From: Allorhizobium paknamense
GTDB lineage: Bacteria; Pseudomonadota; Alphaproteobacteria; Rhizobiales; Rhizobiaceae
Reading direction: 5' to 3'
Length of the DNA: 64,000 nt
NCBI RefSeq assembly: GCF_030815125.1
Contig: NZ_JAUSWH010000007.1
Coordinates: forward strand, 1 to 64,000
Shown: positions 25,974 to 34,906 of the stretch, piece by piece
Layout of the letters: each line of letters begins with the position of its first letter
How positions within the stretch are numbered: the first letter of the stretch is position 1
Made by a program: the position numbers and the translations under genes
Notes under the pieces: generated by a model
The model's input: the letters and a program-made list of their open reading frames with translations, nothing else
Database searches by the model: none
What the model was told of the DNA's origin: nothing

Positions 25974-26040
25974 AGCCTGTCGCGCAAAAGTGTGCAGCGG
26001 TTTTGCGATAACGACATGCGTTAAAACAACAGCTTAAAGC
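25971..26040. repeat. 70-bp palindromic repeat supplying two stop codons
   Basis: A close copy of 10762-10831, sharing the core GCGGTTTTGCGATAACGA; CGCAAAA pairs with TTTTGCG. The left end contains the TAA of the plus-strand glycosyltransferase (25971-25973) and the right end the TAA of the minus-strand epimerase (26034-26036). It therefore probably serves as the transcript end for both. Confidence 0.85.
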
Positions 26041-27044
26041 TCAAGCTCCCGGTAGTGCTCCCGATACCATTCCACCGTCGCCTTCACCCCGTCGATCAGG
26101 GAGGTTGACGGCTTCTGGCCGGTGAGGCCCAGAAGCAGGTCCGGGCTTGCAAAGGTGCGCGGCACATCGCCCTTCTGCATCGGCAGCATGGTGCGTTTCG
26201 CAGGCGCGCCCATCACCTGTTCCAGGGTCTCGATGAAGTCCATCAGCGCCACCGGCTCGCCACCACCGATATTGACGATGCGGAACGGCGCATTATGCGA
26301 CAGCGTGTCGACCCCGGCGACGCGATTGTCTTCCGAAGGCGCGATGCCGGAAAGCCGGATGACGGACTCGATCAGGTCATCGATATAGGTGAAATCCCGG
26401 CTCATCTGGCCTTCCCCGTAGATCTCGATGGGATCGCCTGCCAGCATCGCCTTCATGAACTTGAACAGGGCCATGTCCGGCCGCCCCCAGGGGCCATAGA
26501 CCGTGAAGAAGCGGAAGGCGGTGGTGGGCACCTTGTAGAGATGGGCATAGCTGTGCGCCATCAACTCCATGCCTTTCTTGCTGGCGGCATAGAAGGTCAT
26601 GGGTTCGTCGGCCCGGTCCAGTTCCCGGAAAGGTACATCCGGATTGGCGCCATAGATCGAGGAGGTGGAGGCCAGCATCAGATGGCCGATGCCGATCTGC
26701 CGGGCGATATCGATGATGTTCCAGGAGCCGACAAGATTGGAATCCAGATAGGCCTTCGGATTTTCCAGGCTGTAGCGCACCCCGGCCTGGGCAGCGAGAT
26801 GGATGATGACATCAGGCTTCGCGGCCTCGATGGCCTTTTCCAGCACGGCCCGATCTTCCAGCATGGCGGTAACGCCGGTAAAGGCCGGGAACTGGGTGAG
26901 ACCCGCCACCCGCGCCTCCTTGAGGCGCAGATTGTAATAGGCGGTCATGCCGTCATAGCCGGTGACCTGATGGCCTTCCTGCAAAAGCCTGCGGGCCAGG
27001 TGAAAGCCGATAAAGCCTGCGGTGCCGGTGATGAAATAGCGCAC
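26034..27044 (-). CDS. lpsL: UDP-glucuronate 4-epimerase-like NAD-dependent epimerase
   Basis: 336 residues of the extended short-chain dehydrogenase fold. The NAD motif is [14 protein letters not shown] (4-17). The catalytic Ser/Thr cluster is ASTSSIYG, and Tyr-x3-Lys is YAASKKG in the segment following EPMTF. The body has [20 protein letters not shown] and [17 protein letters not shown], which are typical of UDP-glucuronate/galacturonate epimerases such as rhizobial LpsL and CapI. It would interconvert UDP-GlcA and UDP-GalA for LPS or exopolysaccharide, using the UDP-uronic acid made by a dehydrogenase such as the one at 11350. UDP-glucose 4-epimerase activity is less likely. The symbol is by family resemblance. 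Confidence 0.85.
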   Translation of the reverse strand: MRYFITGTAGFIGFHLARRLLQEGHQVTGYDGMTAYYNLRLKEARVAGLTQFPAFTGVTAMLEDRAVLEKAIEAAKPDVIIHLAAQAGVRYSLENPKAYLDSNLVGSWNIIDIARQIGIGHLMLASTSSIYGANPDVPFRELDRADEPMTFYAASKKGMELMAHSYAHLYKVPTTAFRFFTVYGPWGRPDMALFKFMKAMLAGDPIEIYGEGQMSRDFTYIDDLIESVIRLSGIAPSEDNRVAGVDTLSHNAPFRIVNIGGGEPVALMDFIETLEQVMGAPAKRTMLPMQKGDVPRTFASPDLLLGLTGQKPSTSLIDGVKATVEWYREHYRELEL

Positions 27045-27096
27045 GAACCAGACATCCTGAAACTGAGGCAGTGGCAGGCACCGCCGGAAAAGGGTT

Positions 27097-27128
27097 CGGC
27101 ATTCCGCATCTTGAGATACGGAATGCCG
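27097..27128 (-). terminator. hairpin between chemoreceptor and epimerase genes
   Basis: CGGCATTCCG (27097-27106) pairs perfectly with CGGAATGCCG (27119-27128), and ATCT/AGAT extends the stem after one mismatch. On the minus strand it follows the chemoreceptor stop by 72 nt and a TTTT run comes shortly after, so it is a likely transcript end for the chemoreceptor gene. Confidence 0.55.
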
Positions 27129-27200
27129 TGGGAAACAGGGTGCTTCCTACCCTCTTTTGCGGTCTGGGAAAACCGCTTTCATGGATTTGCAGGCAGATGA

Positions 27201-29723
27201 TCAGGCCGCCGCGCGGCGGGCCTTTTCCTCGCTGAGCTTGAACTGGTTGACGAGGCTCATCAACTCATCGGCCTCGTCGGCCAGTTGCCGGGTTGCCGCA
27301 TTGGTTTCCTCGACCATGGCGGCGTTGCGCTGGGTCATCTGATCCATGCCGTTGACGGAGGCATTGACCTCGCCCAGGGCCGTGGCCTGATCGCGGCTGG
27401 CGACGACGATGGCTTCCACACGGTTGGAGACGCTGACGATCTTGGCTGAGATTTCCGCCAGCACAGCACCGGTGCGCTGCACCAGTTCCGAGCCCGAAGC
27501 CACTTCCGTGCTGGATTTGTGGATCAGGTCCTTGATCTGCTGCGCGGCCCCGGCCGAACGTTGCGCAAGCTCGCGCACCTCCTGGGCAACGACGGCAAAG
27601 CCCTTGCCCGCTTCGCCGGCCCGTGCAGCCTCGATCCCGGCATTCAGCGCCAGAAGATTGGTCTGGAAGGCAATCTCATCGATGACGTCGATGATCTGTA
27701 CGATCTGCCCGGAGGCATCTTCGATCCGGCCCATGGCATTGATCGCATCCGTGACCACCCGGGAAGACGTATCGGCTGCCGTCTTGGTTTCGCCGACGAT
27801 GCGGTTGGCCTCCTCGGCCTGGGCGGCGGAGGATTTCACGGTGGCGGTGATTTCCGCCACGGCCGCAGCCGTTTCTTCCAGCGAGGCTGCCTGCTGCTCG
27901 GTGCGCTTGGCGAGATCGTCGGCGGCGGAGCTCATTTCGGCGGCATTGCGCTGGATCATGAAGGTGTTGGAGCGGATCTGCGTCATCGTTTCCTGCAAGC
28001 GCGTCAGCGATGCGTTGAAATCGTTGCGCAATTGCTCCAGCCGTCCATGGAAGGGCGTGTCGATGGTGACCGAAATGTCGCCATTGGCCAGACGGCCAAG
28101 GCCGGACGCCAGCGCGTTGACGGCAAATTCGATCTGGCGGTCGATATCCTGCTTTTCCTGATCGTTGCGGCGGCGCTGCTCCTCGGCTTCGGCGCGTTCG
28201 GCCTCGCTGCGCTGTTCGATCTCGATCTTGGACAGGGCGTTCTGCTTGAAGACACCGAGCGCGCGGGCCATTTCGCCGATTTCGTCCACCCGGGCCTCGC
28301 CATTGATGCGCGTATCCAGCACACCTTCCGCCAGCCGCCGCATGGCGGCGGTGATCTGGCCGATCGGACCCTTGAAGGTGAGCACGAGGCCGATACCTGC
28401 AAAGATCGAGATCAGGATGCCGAGCGCGGTCGCGCCGATGGAGATGGAGTTGGCGTCACGCCGCTCTTCTCCGGCGCTGACCTTCTGCATTTCCGCAAAA
28501 TTGGTCAGCTGCTTCCAGATCTTGTCCAGGTCGGCGCGGGCATTGGCAAAATTCTGCGCGCGGTCGAGGCTGGTCTTGACCAGCATACGGCTGGTGGCGT
28601 CCATCGTGTCCACGGCATCGGAAGTGGCGCTGCTGATCTTCTTCAGCGTCTCCGCCGAAGCGCCATCGACGTCCAGGCCGTCCAGCGCCTTGCGCATGGT
28701 GTTGAATTCCTGCACCAGCCGCTTCATGTTTTCATCCGTCGGCGTCAGCATGAAGCGTGCCGTCATGATCTGGATGCCATAGCCGGAATTGATGACGATC
28801 CGGCCCGCATTCACCACGGCCTGTGCCTGTTCCAGCGGCTTGTCCAGTTCGCCGAATTTGGCGGTGGCGTCTTTCATCTTCTGCTGGGCGGCCAGGTTGA
28901 GATAGGCGGAAAGCTGGGTGAAATTGCGCAGCTTCACGCCGATCGCATCGACGGTCTCCTGCGACTTGTCGCCGGTGGCGATGATGTCGCCGAGGTCCTT
29001 GACGATGGTTTCGACCGTCTTGGCGGCGGATTTGTTCTTTTCCGGCAGGGCCACGGCCAGAACCCGCTGCTTGATCTTCAGGTCGGAGAGATTGTCCGCC
29101 ACCAGCGCGAATTTTTCCTCCGGCGTCTGGAGCTTGCCGTATTTGCTGTTCAGATCGCTCAGTGCGGCGGCTGTCAGGGTGATACGGTCGGCATCGCGCA
29201 GCATCTGTTTGGCATTGGTTTCGTCATCCTGCACGGAGCGCTGCACCTGCTTCATCGCCTCGGTCAGGTTGACGCCGGAATTGACGATGATGCTCAGGTT
29301 CTTCTGCATCTCCTTGATCAGCGATGCTTCCGTTTCGTGGATGGACCAGAGTGTGTCCATGCGGCTCGTCACCTGATCGACGGAAGCGGCTGCCTGCTCC
29401 AGCTCTGCCCGGCCCTCGGCGTCGGGAGAAAGCTGGCCGAGCGTGGCCTTCAGCACCTGCTGCTGTTCCTTCAGCTTGCCGGTCACCGCGTCCCGGCTGG
29501 CTACAGTGGTTTCATCCAGAAAGGCGGTCATCGCGGCAGAGACATCGCGAAAGCCGCTCAGGGATTGCAAGACGCTGTTGGAGATCTCGATGCGGCCCTG
29601 CAACAGGCCGGAAGCATAGAGCCCGGTAAAGCCGACGGCACTGATGCTGAGCACGAAGGGCAGGATAAAGATGAGCACCTTCGTCTGGATACGGAACCGT
29701 GACAGCAATCGATCAATAAACAT
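27201..29723 (-). CDS. methyl-accepting chemotaxis protein with large helical sensor domain
   Basis: 840 residues. Membrane helix 1 is at about 16-38 and helix 2 at about 427-450. The nearly 390-residue periplasmic part between them is almost all helical, like the helical bimodular or four-helix sensor class. A HAMP domain follows (about 451-505), then a charged linker and a second HAMP-like segment (530-590). The signalling domain reaches its hairpin tip at [18 protein letters not shown] (683-700). It ends with an alanine-rich tail and no CheR-binding pentapeptide. It should report a periplasmic ligand to CheA/CheW. The ligand is unknown. It is transcribed alone. Confidence 0.95.
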   Translation of the reverse strand: MFIDRLLSRFRIQTKVLIFILPFVLSISAVGFTGLYASGLLQGRIEISNSVLQSLSGFRDVSAAMTAFLDETTVASRDAVTGKLKEQQQVLKATLGQLSPDAEGRAELEQAAASVDQVTSRMDTLWSIHETEASLIKEMQKNLSIIVNSGVNLTEAMKQVQRSVQDDETNAKQMLRDADRITLTAAALSDLNSKYGKLQTPEEKFALVADNLSDLKIKQRVLAVALPEKNKSAAKTVETIVKDLGDIIATGDKSQETVDAIGVKLRNFTQLSAYLNLAAQQKMKDATAKFGELDKPLEQAQAVVNAGRIVINSGYGIQIMTARFMLTPTDENMKRLVQEFNTMRKALDGLDVDGASAETLKKISSATSDAVDTMDATSRMLVKTSLDRAQNFANARADLDKIWKQLTNFAEMQKVSAGEERRDANSISIGATALGILISIFAGIGLVLTFKGPIGQITAAMRRLAEGVLDTRINGEARVDEIGEMARALGVFKQNALSKIEIEQRSEAERAEAEEQRRRNDQEKQDIDRQIEFAVNALASGLGRLANGDISVTIDTPFHGRLEQLRNDFNASLTRLQETMTQIRSNTFMIQRNAAEMSSAADDLAKRTEQQAASLEETAAAVAEITATVKSSAAQAEEANRIVGETKTAADTSSRVVTDAINAMGRIEDASGQIVQIIDVIDEIAFQTNLLALNAGIEAARAGEAGKGFAVVAQEVRELAQRSAGAAQQIKDLIHKSSTEVASGSELVQRTGAVLAEISAKIVSVSNRVEAIVVASRDQATALGEVNASVNGMDQMTQRNAAMVEETNAATRQLADEADELMSLVNQFKLSEEKARRAAA

Positions 29724-30180
29724 AAGGTTTCATCCTCCATCGGCGGGTAGCGCACTGAGGCAGGACCGCCGTCAATTCTCACGTATTCCGGCGAGGGCTT
29801 TCACCCCTTCCTCCCCGGATGGTGACCAATGCCAATCCAAGACCGGCTGGCATGATTTCCGTCTCGGATATCCCGCACCCCCTCGCACTTCCTCATGGCG
29901 CGATGGCACGTTTCGCCCTCCTGCAGGCGCAATCATTGCGCGGATGGGCCGACAACCCCGGAATTTCACTGTGATTTATGGCATCCCTCCGTTAAGATGG
30001 ATTTAACTGGTCCGTCAGCGTCGCTCTTTCCTTACCTTTGAAAATACAGCGGTCTGCCCACCGGAATTTGGCTTGTGCCTTGGCCTTTCGCCGTTTTATA
30101 GGAGCCTCATCCTGCCCCGCCCGCGACCCTCGGACGCTCGCGATCGGGCGGTGTCGCCCGTCAAGATCCGGAGTGTCTTC
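29724..30180. other. 457-bp intergenic region without a recognisable gene
   Basis: Separates the divergent chemoreceptor and DMT permease genes, so it should hold both promoters. I see no convincing open frame, repeat or hairpin. A TGGCACG element near 29905 resembles half of a sigma-54 promoter but lacks the matching TTGC half at the right spacing. Confidence 0.5.
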
Positions 30181-31089
30181 GTGCTCAAGGCCTATGGTAT
30201 TCGCGCTTCGGCGCTCGGAGCGCCGGTGATCATGCAGATCGGCATGGTGATGTTTGCGCTGAATGACGCCATGGCGAAAGCACTGGTGGCGGATTACGGG
30301 CTGGGTCAGGTGGTGGTGCTGCGCAGCCTTGCAGCGCTGCTCATTTTGCTGCCCTTTCTCTGGCGGGATGGGTTCAGCCCCATTCTGCGGGTGGAAAAGC
30401 CGTGGATGCAGTTCGCCCGTGTGTTCTGCTCCACCGTGGAAATCATTGCCTTCTATTTTGCGGTTCGCGCGCTGCCGCTGGCCGATGTCATGACCTACTG
30501 GCTGGCATCGCCCATCTATGTGGCGGCGGCCTCGCCGTTTCTTCTGGGCGAAAAGCTGGGGTGGCGGCGCATCAGCGCCATTCTGCTGGGTTTTGTCGGT
30601 GTTCTCATCACCCTCAACCCTTCGGCGGCCATGTTTACGCCCGCCGCCAGCATTTCTATTATCGGCAGTGCCGCCTTTGCCTTCATGATGCTGTCTGGCC
30701 GCAGCCTGCGGGGCACGCCGGATCGGTTCCTGGTGCTGTTTCAGGTGGTTGCGGCGTTGATCGGCGGGCTGATCTTCGCACCCTTCGATTGGACGCCGAT
30801 TGCTTCGGTCACCGATTTTGCCATGCTTGGCCTTCTGGGCATCGTGGCCATGGCCGCGCACATCCTGGTCAACCGTGCCCTGAAAATGGCGGATGCTGCG
30901 GTCGTCGCGCCTCTGCAATATACGCTTCTGTTATGGGCGGTTATCTTTGGCTGGCTGTTCTTTGGCGATGTCCCGAAGGCCAGTATGATGATCGGCGCCG
31001 CCCTGATCATCGCCTCGGGTCTGTTCATCTTCTTCCGGGAACGGCAGTTGCAGAAGCCCGAGACCGTGCTGCCCGCCATCCCCGAATGA
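30181..31089 (+). CDS. EamA/DMT-superfamily membrane transporter
   Basis: 302 residues from GTG 30181, chosen because CCGGAG lies 7 nt upstream and because the resulting length and first helix match the family. The frame stays open to 30073, but that extension is proline- and arginine-rich and not membrane-like. About ten hydrophobic segments are arranged as two EamA repeats (first around residues 8-140, second around 150-285). Motifs such as ALPLADVMTYWLASPIYVA and DAAVVAPLQYTLLLWAVIFGWLFFGD are typical of this family. These proteins export amino acids, purines or other metabolites. The substrate cannot be predicted. A strong inverted repeat follows the stop. Confidence 0.9.
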   Translation: MLKAYGIRASALGAPVIMQIGMVMFALNDAMAKALVADYGLGQVVVLRSLAALLILLPFLWRDGFSPILRVEKPWMQFARVFCSTVEIIAFYFAVRALPLADVMTYWLASPIYVAAASPFLLGEKLGWRRISAILLGFVGVLITLNPSAAMFTPAASISIIGSAAFAFMMLSGRSLRGTPDRFLVLFQVVAALIGGLIFAPFDWTPIASVTDFAMLGLLGIVAMAAHILVNRALKMADAAVVAPLQYTLLLWAVIFGWLFFGDVPKASMMIGAALIIASGLFIFFRERQLQKPETVLPAIPE

Positions 31090-31101
31090 TTGGGATCGAT
31101 G

Positions 31102-31207
31102 TTAGAGCGCTTTTCGATCGGATTGAAGCAGATCGAAAAGCGCTCTAACATTTTCTTTTGGAAGCATAATCTGATCGATCCTCGTTTCACTCCGGTCGGA
31201 TTATGCT
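31102..31207. repeat. double-hairpin intergenic repeat
   Basis: A perfect 18-bp stem, TTAGAGCGCTTTTCGATC (31102-31119) with 31131-31148, loop 11 nt, is followed by TTTTCTTTT. A second stem, AGCATAATC (31163-31171), pairs with GATTATGCT (31199-31207). It fills the gap between two convergent genes and touches the stop codon of the minus-strand gene. It probably terminates both transcripts. Confidence 0.85.
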
Positions 31208-31567
31208 CTAGGGATGCGGCCTGCTCAAAACAAAAGCGGCGCTGCACAGAAGGACTACCCCTACGCCAAGCTTGACGAAGGCCGGGGCATGGGAGGTGGC
31301 CATCATCGCCGCAAAGCTGATGGCCATCACGGTCACGGCTATGATCTTTGCCTTTTTCGAGATGGCGCCCTGCTTGCGCCAGTCGATCAGCGGCTGACCG
31401 AAACGCGGATGATCCAGCAGCCATTGTTCGAAGCGCGGCGAGGAGCGGGCAAAAAGGGCTGCGGCCAGAATCATGAAAGGCGTGGTGGGCAAAAGCGGCA
31501 CGAAAATACCGACAATACCCACGCCGACAAAGAACCAGCCCAGAGCCATCAGGATCAGTCGCATCAT
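31208..31567 (-). CDS. DUF454 (YbaN-like) inner-membrane protein
   Basis: 119 residues from the ATG at 31567. The frame is open to 31618 but the extra residues would be translated from a terminator stem (31590-31629), so I reject them. The hallmark of DUF454 is present: GWFFVGVGIVGIFVPLLPTTPFMILAAALFARSSPRFEQWLLDHP, described here in parts, with the PLLPTTPF core at about residues 23-30. Two more hydrophobic helices end the protein. Members are small inner-membrane proteins of unknown function. It sits alone downstream of the dgo operon terminator. Confidence 0.88.
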   Translation of the reverse strand: MMRLILMALGWFFVGVGIVGIFVPLLPTTPFMILAAALFARSSPRFEQWLLDHPRFGQPLIDWRKQGAISKKAKIIAVTVMAISFAAMMATSHAPAFVKLGVGVVLLCSAAFVLSRPHP

Positions 31568-31589
31568 CTTCCGTCCCGGAACGCGTCGA

Positions 31590-31629
31590 AGCAAAAAGCC
31601 ATGACCGTTGCCGATCATGGCTTTTTGCT
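31590..31629 (-). terminator. strong terminator of the dgo operon
   Basis: A perfect 15-bp stem, AGCAAAAAGCCATGA (31590-31604) with TCATGGCTTTTTGCT (31615-31629) and a 10-nt loop. A/T runs on both sides make it bidirectional in principle. It is 78 nt past the dgoA stop on the minus strand. Confidence 0.8.
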
Positions 31630-31639
31630 CGGACTTTTT

Positions 31640-31700
31640 CCAGACAGGCTGAGAGTATTGTCCCGAGAAAACCGGTTCCCACTTTTCCTGGAAACACTTT
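31640..31700. repeat. partial intergenic repeat block
   Basis: Contains CCGGTTCCCACTTTTCCTGG, matching the blocks at 35960-35990 (CCGGTTTCCACTTTTCCTGG) and 1018-1034. It has no strong stem of its own and looks like a decayed or partial copy of the same repeat family. Confidence 0.55.
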
Positions 31701-31706
31701 GGTCAA

Positions 31707-32354
31707 TCAGCTTTTGTGCGCTGTCACGGCTGCGTCATAGGCGGCGACCAGCGTCTTGGCCTTTGCCTTGACGGTTTCTGCCTTGTCTCCGGGCTTGTAC
31801 AGGCTGGTGCCGATGCCGAAGGCGCGGGCGCCTGCCTTCAGATAGTCGCCGAAATTACTTTCGCCGACGCCGCCGACCGCGCCCAGCGGAATATGGGGCG
31901 GCATGATGGCCTTGATGGCGGCAATGCCACTGGGGCCGAGTACGCTGGCCGGGAAGAACTTGATGGCGGAGGCGCCGGCCTTGACGGCGGCCAGCGCTTC
32001 GGTGGGCGTGAAGGCGCCGGGCATGGAGACCATGCCGAGGCGCGCCGCCTGGCCAATGACGGCGGGATCGGTATTGGGCGTCACGAGAAGATTGCCGCCC
32101 ACGCCATGCAGTCGCTCGACATCGGAAACTTCCAGCACCGTGCCCGCGCCGATCAGCACGGAGGAGGGGGCGAGTTTGCGGGCCTTTTCGATGGACAGGA
32201 AGGGTTCCGGTGAGTTGAGCGGCACTTCGATGGCCTCGAAGCCTTCTTCGAGAAGGGCGGAAACCACGCTTTCAATATCGGCGGGCGTAATGCCGCGCAG
32301 GATGGCAACCAGTTCACGCTGCAGTTGCGGCCAGATGACGGGAGTAGTGTTCAT
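31707..32354 (-). CDS. dgoA: 2-dehydro-3-deoxy-6-phosphogalactonate aldolase
   Basis: 215 residues from ATG 32354 (AGGAT upstream; a TTG two codons earlier is less likely). It is a class I aldolase of the KDPG/KDPGal family with a TIM barrel. LVAILRGITP is the usual start and VLIGAGTVL follows. The Schiff-base lysine lies in ASAIKFFPAS (about residue 135). The late phosphate-binding GAVGGVGESNFGDYLKAGARAFGIG segment is intact. It splits 2-keto-3-deoxy-6-phosphogalactonate to pyruvate and glyceraldehyde 3-phosphate. Placement 9 nt after dgoK supports the galactonate role over the Entner-Doudoroff aldolase Eda, but it might also act on KDPG. Confidence 0.92.
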   Translation of the reverse strand: MNTTPVIWPQLQRELVAILRGITPADIESVVSALLEEGFEAIEVPLNSPEPFLSIEKARKLAPSSVLIGAGTVLEVSDVERLHGVGGNLLVTPNTDPAVIGQAARLGMVSMPGAFTPTEALAAVKAGASAIKFFPASVLGPSGIAAIKAIMPPHIPLGAVGGVGESNFGDYLKAGARAFGIGTSLYKPGDKAETVKAKAKTLVAAYDAAVTAHKS

Positions 32355-32363
32355 GGACAAATC

Positions 32364-33299
32364 CTAAACCTCGATAAAGAGTTTCCGGGCGGCGGCAAAC
32401 AGGCCGTGCCGCACGAGGGCGCTGCCATCGAGCGGGCTTGCATCGGCACCAGCCAGATGCAAAGCTCTGGCATAAAGCGCCGAAAGCTTGGGCGAGGCAA
32501 CGATATGCACCGTCTTGCCGCCTGCAAAGAATTCCCGCATGCCCGCGATTTCCGCGCCGATCAGCAGGCCCGACAAGCGGCTGGCTGCTTCATTCTCCGC
32601 CGGTGTCGAGAGAAGACCGGCGGCACGGATGGAAAACAGGCTGGTGGTCAGCGAAAAAGTGGGGGCGAAGGCATCGAGCACGGCGTGATCGAAGGCTGCT
32701 TCATTCAGGTCGCTTGCGCCGCCGGGCATGGAGAGCCTGAGGATGGACTGCTTGCTGATGAGGTCGAAAACCTCACCGGTCATGGCGGTGCGGAAACGCC
32801 TGACGACACCCTCTTCCAGATCCACCCATTTGCAATGGGTGCCGGGCATGCAGATGACGCCGGTTTCAATGCCCCCGGCAATCACGCCGGCAAGCTGGGT
32901 TTCCTCGCCGCGCATCACGTCAAAGGGGCCGGTTTGCTTCTGGCAGAGGCCTGGCAGGATATGCACCGGGCGGCGCGCCTCGGGAGAGACGGTATAACGG
33001 TAAAGATCGGAAAGCGCCGTCGGCGTTTCCACATAGGGCGCTTCCAGCCATCCCGCCCGGGCGCCAGCCATGCCCGCGATGATCACGGGCAGGGAAAGAG
33101 GCGCGTTCAGCGCCTCCAGATGTTCTTCCAGTACGGCGGCAAAGCGGTTTTCCGCCGCGCAGGCCGACATGCCGTCCGCCGACTGGCGTTCGCCGAGGAT
33201 ATTGCCCTCGCCATCCACCAGCCAGAGGCGGAAATTGCTCGTTCCCCAGTCTACCAGCGCCACAAAGGGGCTGGCGTCGGGAGAGGCCGCTGCCGTCAT
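32364..33299 (-). CDS. dgoK: 2-dehydro-3-deoxygalactonokinase
   Basis: 311 residues, the family's normal length. The N-terminal phosphate-binding strand is ALVDWGTSNFRLWLVD. The middle contains MPGTHCKWVDLEEG, and the C terminus ends LVRHGLFAAARK, as in DgoK proteins. The enzyme phosphorylates 2-keto-3-deoxygalactonate with ATP to give the substrate of DgoA, the next gene. The stop of the aldehyde dehydrogenase gene upstream is 14 nt away, so the genes form one minus-strand unit with the sugar dehydrogenase further up. Confidence 0.94.
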   Translation of the reverse strand: MTAAASPDASPFVALVDWGTSNFRLWLVDGEGNILGERQSADGMSACAAENRFAAVLEEHLEALNAPLSLPVIIAGMAGARAGWLEAPYVETPTALSDLYRYTVSPEARRPVHILPGLCQKQTGPFDVMRGEETQLAGVIAGGIETGVICMPGTHCKWVDLEEGVVRRFRTAMTGEVFDLISKQSILRLSMPGGASDLNEAAFDHAVLDAFAPTFSLTTSLFSIRAAGLLSTPAENEAASRLSGLLIGAEIAGMREFFAGGKTVHIVASPKLSALYARALHLAGADASPLDGSALVRHGLFAAARKLFIEV

Positions 33300-33313
33300 A
33301 AGTCAGGCCTCGC

Positions 33314-34828
33314 TTACTGAAGGTCTTCCGGCAGCAGGGCCACCGGCAGGTTCTGGTAGGAAACGGGCCGCAGGAAGCGACGGATGGCCATGGTGCCAAC
33401 CGAGGTTGCGCCGAAATTGGTGGTGGCCGGGTAGGGGCCGCCATGCACCATGGCATCGCAGACCTCGACGCCGGTGGGGAAGCCATTGGCCAGCACGCGG
33501 CCTGCCTTGCGCTCCAGGATCGGCAGCAGGCGGCGGGCAACGGGGGCGTCGGCCTCATCCATCTGCAGCGTCGCGGTGAGCTGGCCTTCGAAGCTGCGGG
33601 CGAGCTTCACCATTTCGTCCTCGTCCTTCACCGTCACCAGAATGCCGAGCGGTCCGAAGACTTCCTCACCCAGCACATGGTTTGCCAGCCAGTTTTCGCC
33701 GGTGGTGGCGAAGAGATAGGGCGTGGCATTGCGCAGGTCGCACGTGGTGGTCAGCACGGAGCGAACGCCTGCGGTCGCCTCGATGCGAGACGCCCCTTCG
33801 CGATAGGCATTGGCAATGCCATCGGTCAGCATGGTCTGGGCGTTGACGGCGGCAAGCGCGGTCTTGGCGGTGTCCAGGAAGGTTTCGGCTTCCGCGCCTT
33901 CCTGAATGATGGCAATGCCCGGATTGGTGCAGAACTGCCCGGCACCCATGGTCAGCGACCCGGCCCAGCCCTTGGCAATGGCCTCGCCGCGCGCCGTCAC
34001 GGCGGCCGGCAGCAGGAACATCGGGTTGACGGAGCCCAGTTCGCCGAAGAAGGGGATGGGCTCTTCGCGGCGCACGCACAGATCGAACAGTGCGCGGCCA
34101 CCGCGCAGCGAGCCGGTAAAGCCGACGGCGCGCGTCAGCTTGTGCAGGCAGATGGCTTCTCCCGTTTCGCGGTTGCCGCCCTGCACCAGCGAGAAGACGC
34201 CCGCGGGCAGGCCGCAGCGCTTGATGGCGGCATCAATGGCCTGGGCCACGATTTCCGACGTGCCGGGATGGGCTTCATGGCCCTTGACGACGACCGGGCA
34301 ACCGGCGGCAAGCGCAGAGGCGGTATCGCCCCCAGCCGTCGAGAAGGCGAGCGGAAAATTGGAGGCGCCGAACACGCCGACCGGGCCGATCGGGCGCTGC
34401 ATCAGGCGGATATCCGGGCGCGGCAGCGGCTGGCGATCCGGAAGCGCTTCGTCATGACGGCGGTCGAGATAGTCACCCTTGCGGATATGGGCGGCAAACA
34501 GCTTCAACTGGCCGGTGGTGCGGCCACGCTCCCCCACCAGACGGGCTTCCGGCAGGCCGGTTTCCTGCATGGCGATTTCGGTAATCTCAGTGCCGCGCGC
34601 ATCGATTTCCTCGGCAATGGCTTCGAGGAATTTGGCGCGCTCTTCGCGGGAAGAGTAGCCGAAGGTTTCAAATGCGTTTTCAGCGGCTTGCAAGGCGCGG
34701 TCCACCAGCGCGGCAGAACCCTTGAAGAAGGTGCGGCTTTCGCCCGAAGCGGGGGACGAGGTGAAGGTTTCGCTGCCATCGACCCATTCGCCGGCGATCA
34801 GGTGTTTTCCGGTGAGGTTCAGCGTCAT
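33314..34828 (-). CDS. aldehyde dehydrogenase, 2-oxoglutarate-semialdehyde type
   Basis: 504 residues of the NADP-linked family that includes alpha-ketoglutaric semialdehyde (2,5-dioxopentanoate) dehydrogenase. The general base glutamate is Glu263 (IPFFGELGSVNP) and the nucleophile is Cys300 (MGAGQFCTNPG). The NAD(P) site region GPVGVFGASNFPLAFSTAGGDTASALAAG is present. In the non-phosphorylating L-arabinose/uronate routes this enzyme makes 2-oxoglutarate. Its position between the galactose genes and the dehydratase suggests that it completes the C5 branch. A hairpin lies in the gap before it. Confidence 0.9.
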   Translation of the reverse strand: MTLNLTGKHLIAGEWVDGSETFTSSPASGESRTFFKGSAALVDRALQAAENAFETFGYSSREERAKFLEAIAEEIDARGTEITEIAMQETGLPEARLVGERGRTTGQLKLFAAHIRKGDYLDRRHDEALPDRQPLPRPDIRLMQRPIGPVGVFGASNFPLAFSTAGGDTASALAAGCPVVVKGHEAHPGTSEIVAQAIDAAIKRCGLPAGVFSLVQGGNRETGEAICLHKLTRAVGFTGSLRGGRALFDLCVRREEPIPFFGELGSVNPMFLLPAAVTARGEAIAKGWAGSLTMGAGQFCTNPGIAIIQEGAEAETFLDTAKTALAAVNAQTMLTDGIANAYREGASRIEATAGVRSVLTTTCDLRNATPYLFATTGENWLANHVLGEEVFGPLGILVTVKDEDEMVKLARSFEGQLTATLQMDEADAPVARRLLPILERKAGRVLANGFPTGVEVCDAMVHGGPYPATTNFGATSVGTMAIRRFLRPVSYQNLPVALLPEDLQ

Positions 34829-34865
34829 CCTGCTATCCTTTCAAATCAAAATCATTTCATGGAAT

Positions 34866-34886
34866 GCCCGCCCTTGCGGGGCGGGC
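34866..34886 (-). other. GC-rich intercistronic hairpin
   Basis: GCCCGCCC (34866-34873) pairs with GGGCGGGC (34879-34886) with a 5-nt loop, in the 78-bp gap between the sugar dehydrogenase and aldehyde dehydrogenase genes. No T run follows on the minus strand, so it is more likely an mRNA-stability or processing element than a terminator. Confidence 0.45.
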
Positions 34887-34906
34887 GGGGCGGGCCTGAG
34901 ACCCTC

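Noticed and set aside
29895-29925. Possible sigma-54 promoter before the DMT permease gene
   Set aside because: TGGCACG is present but the TTGC half is not at the required spacing, so the match is not good enough to report as a promoter.
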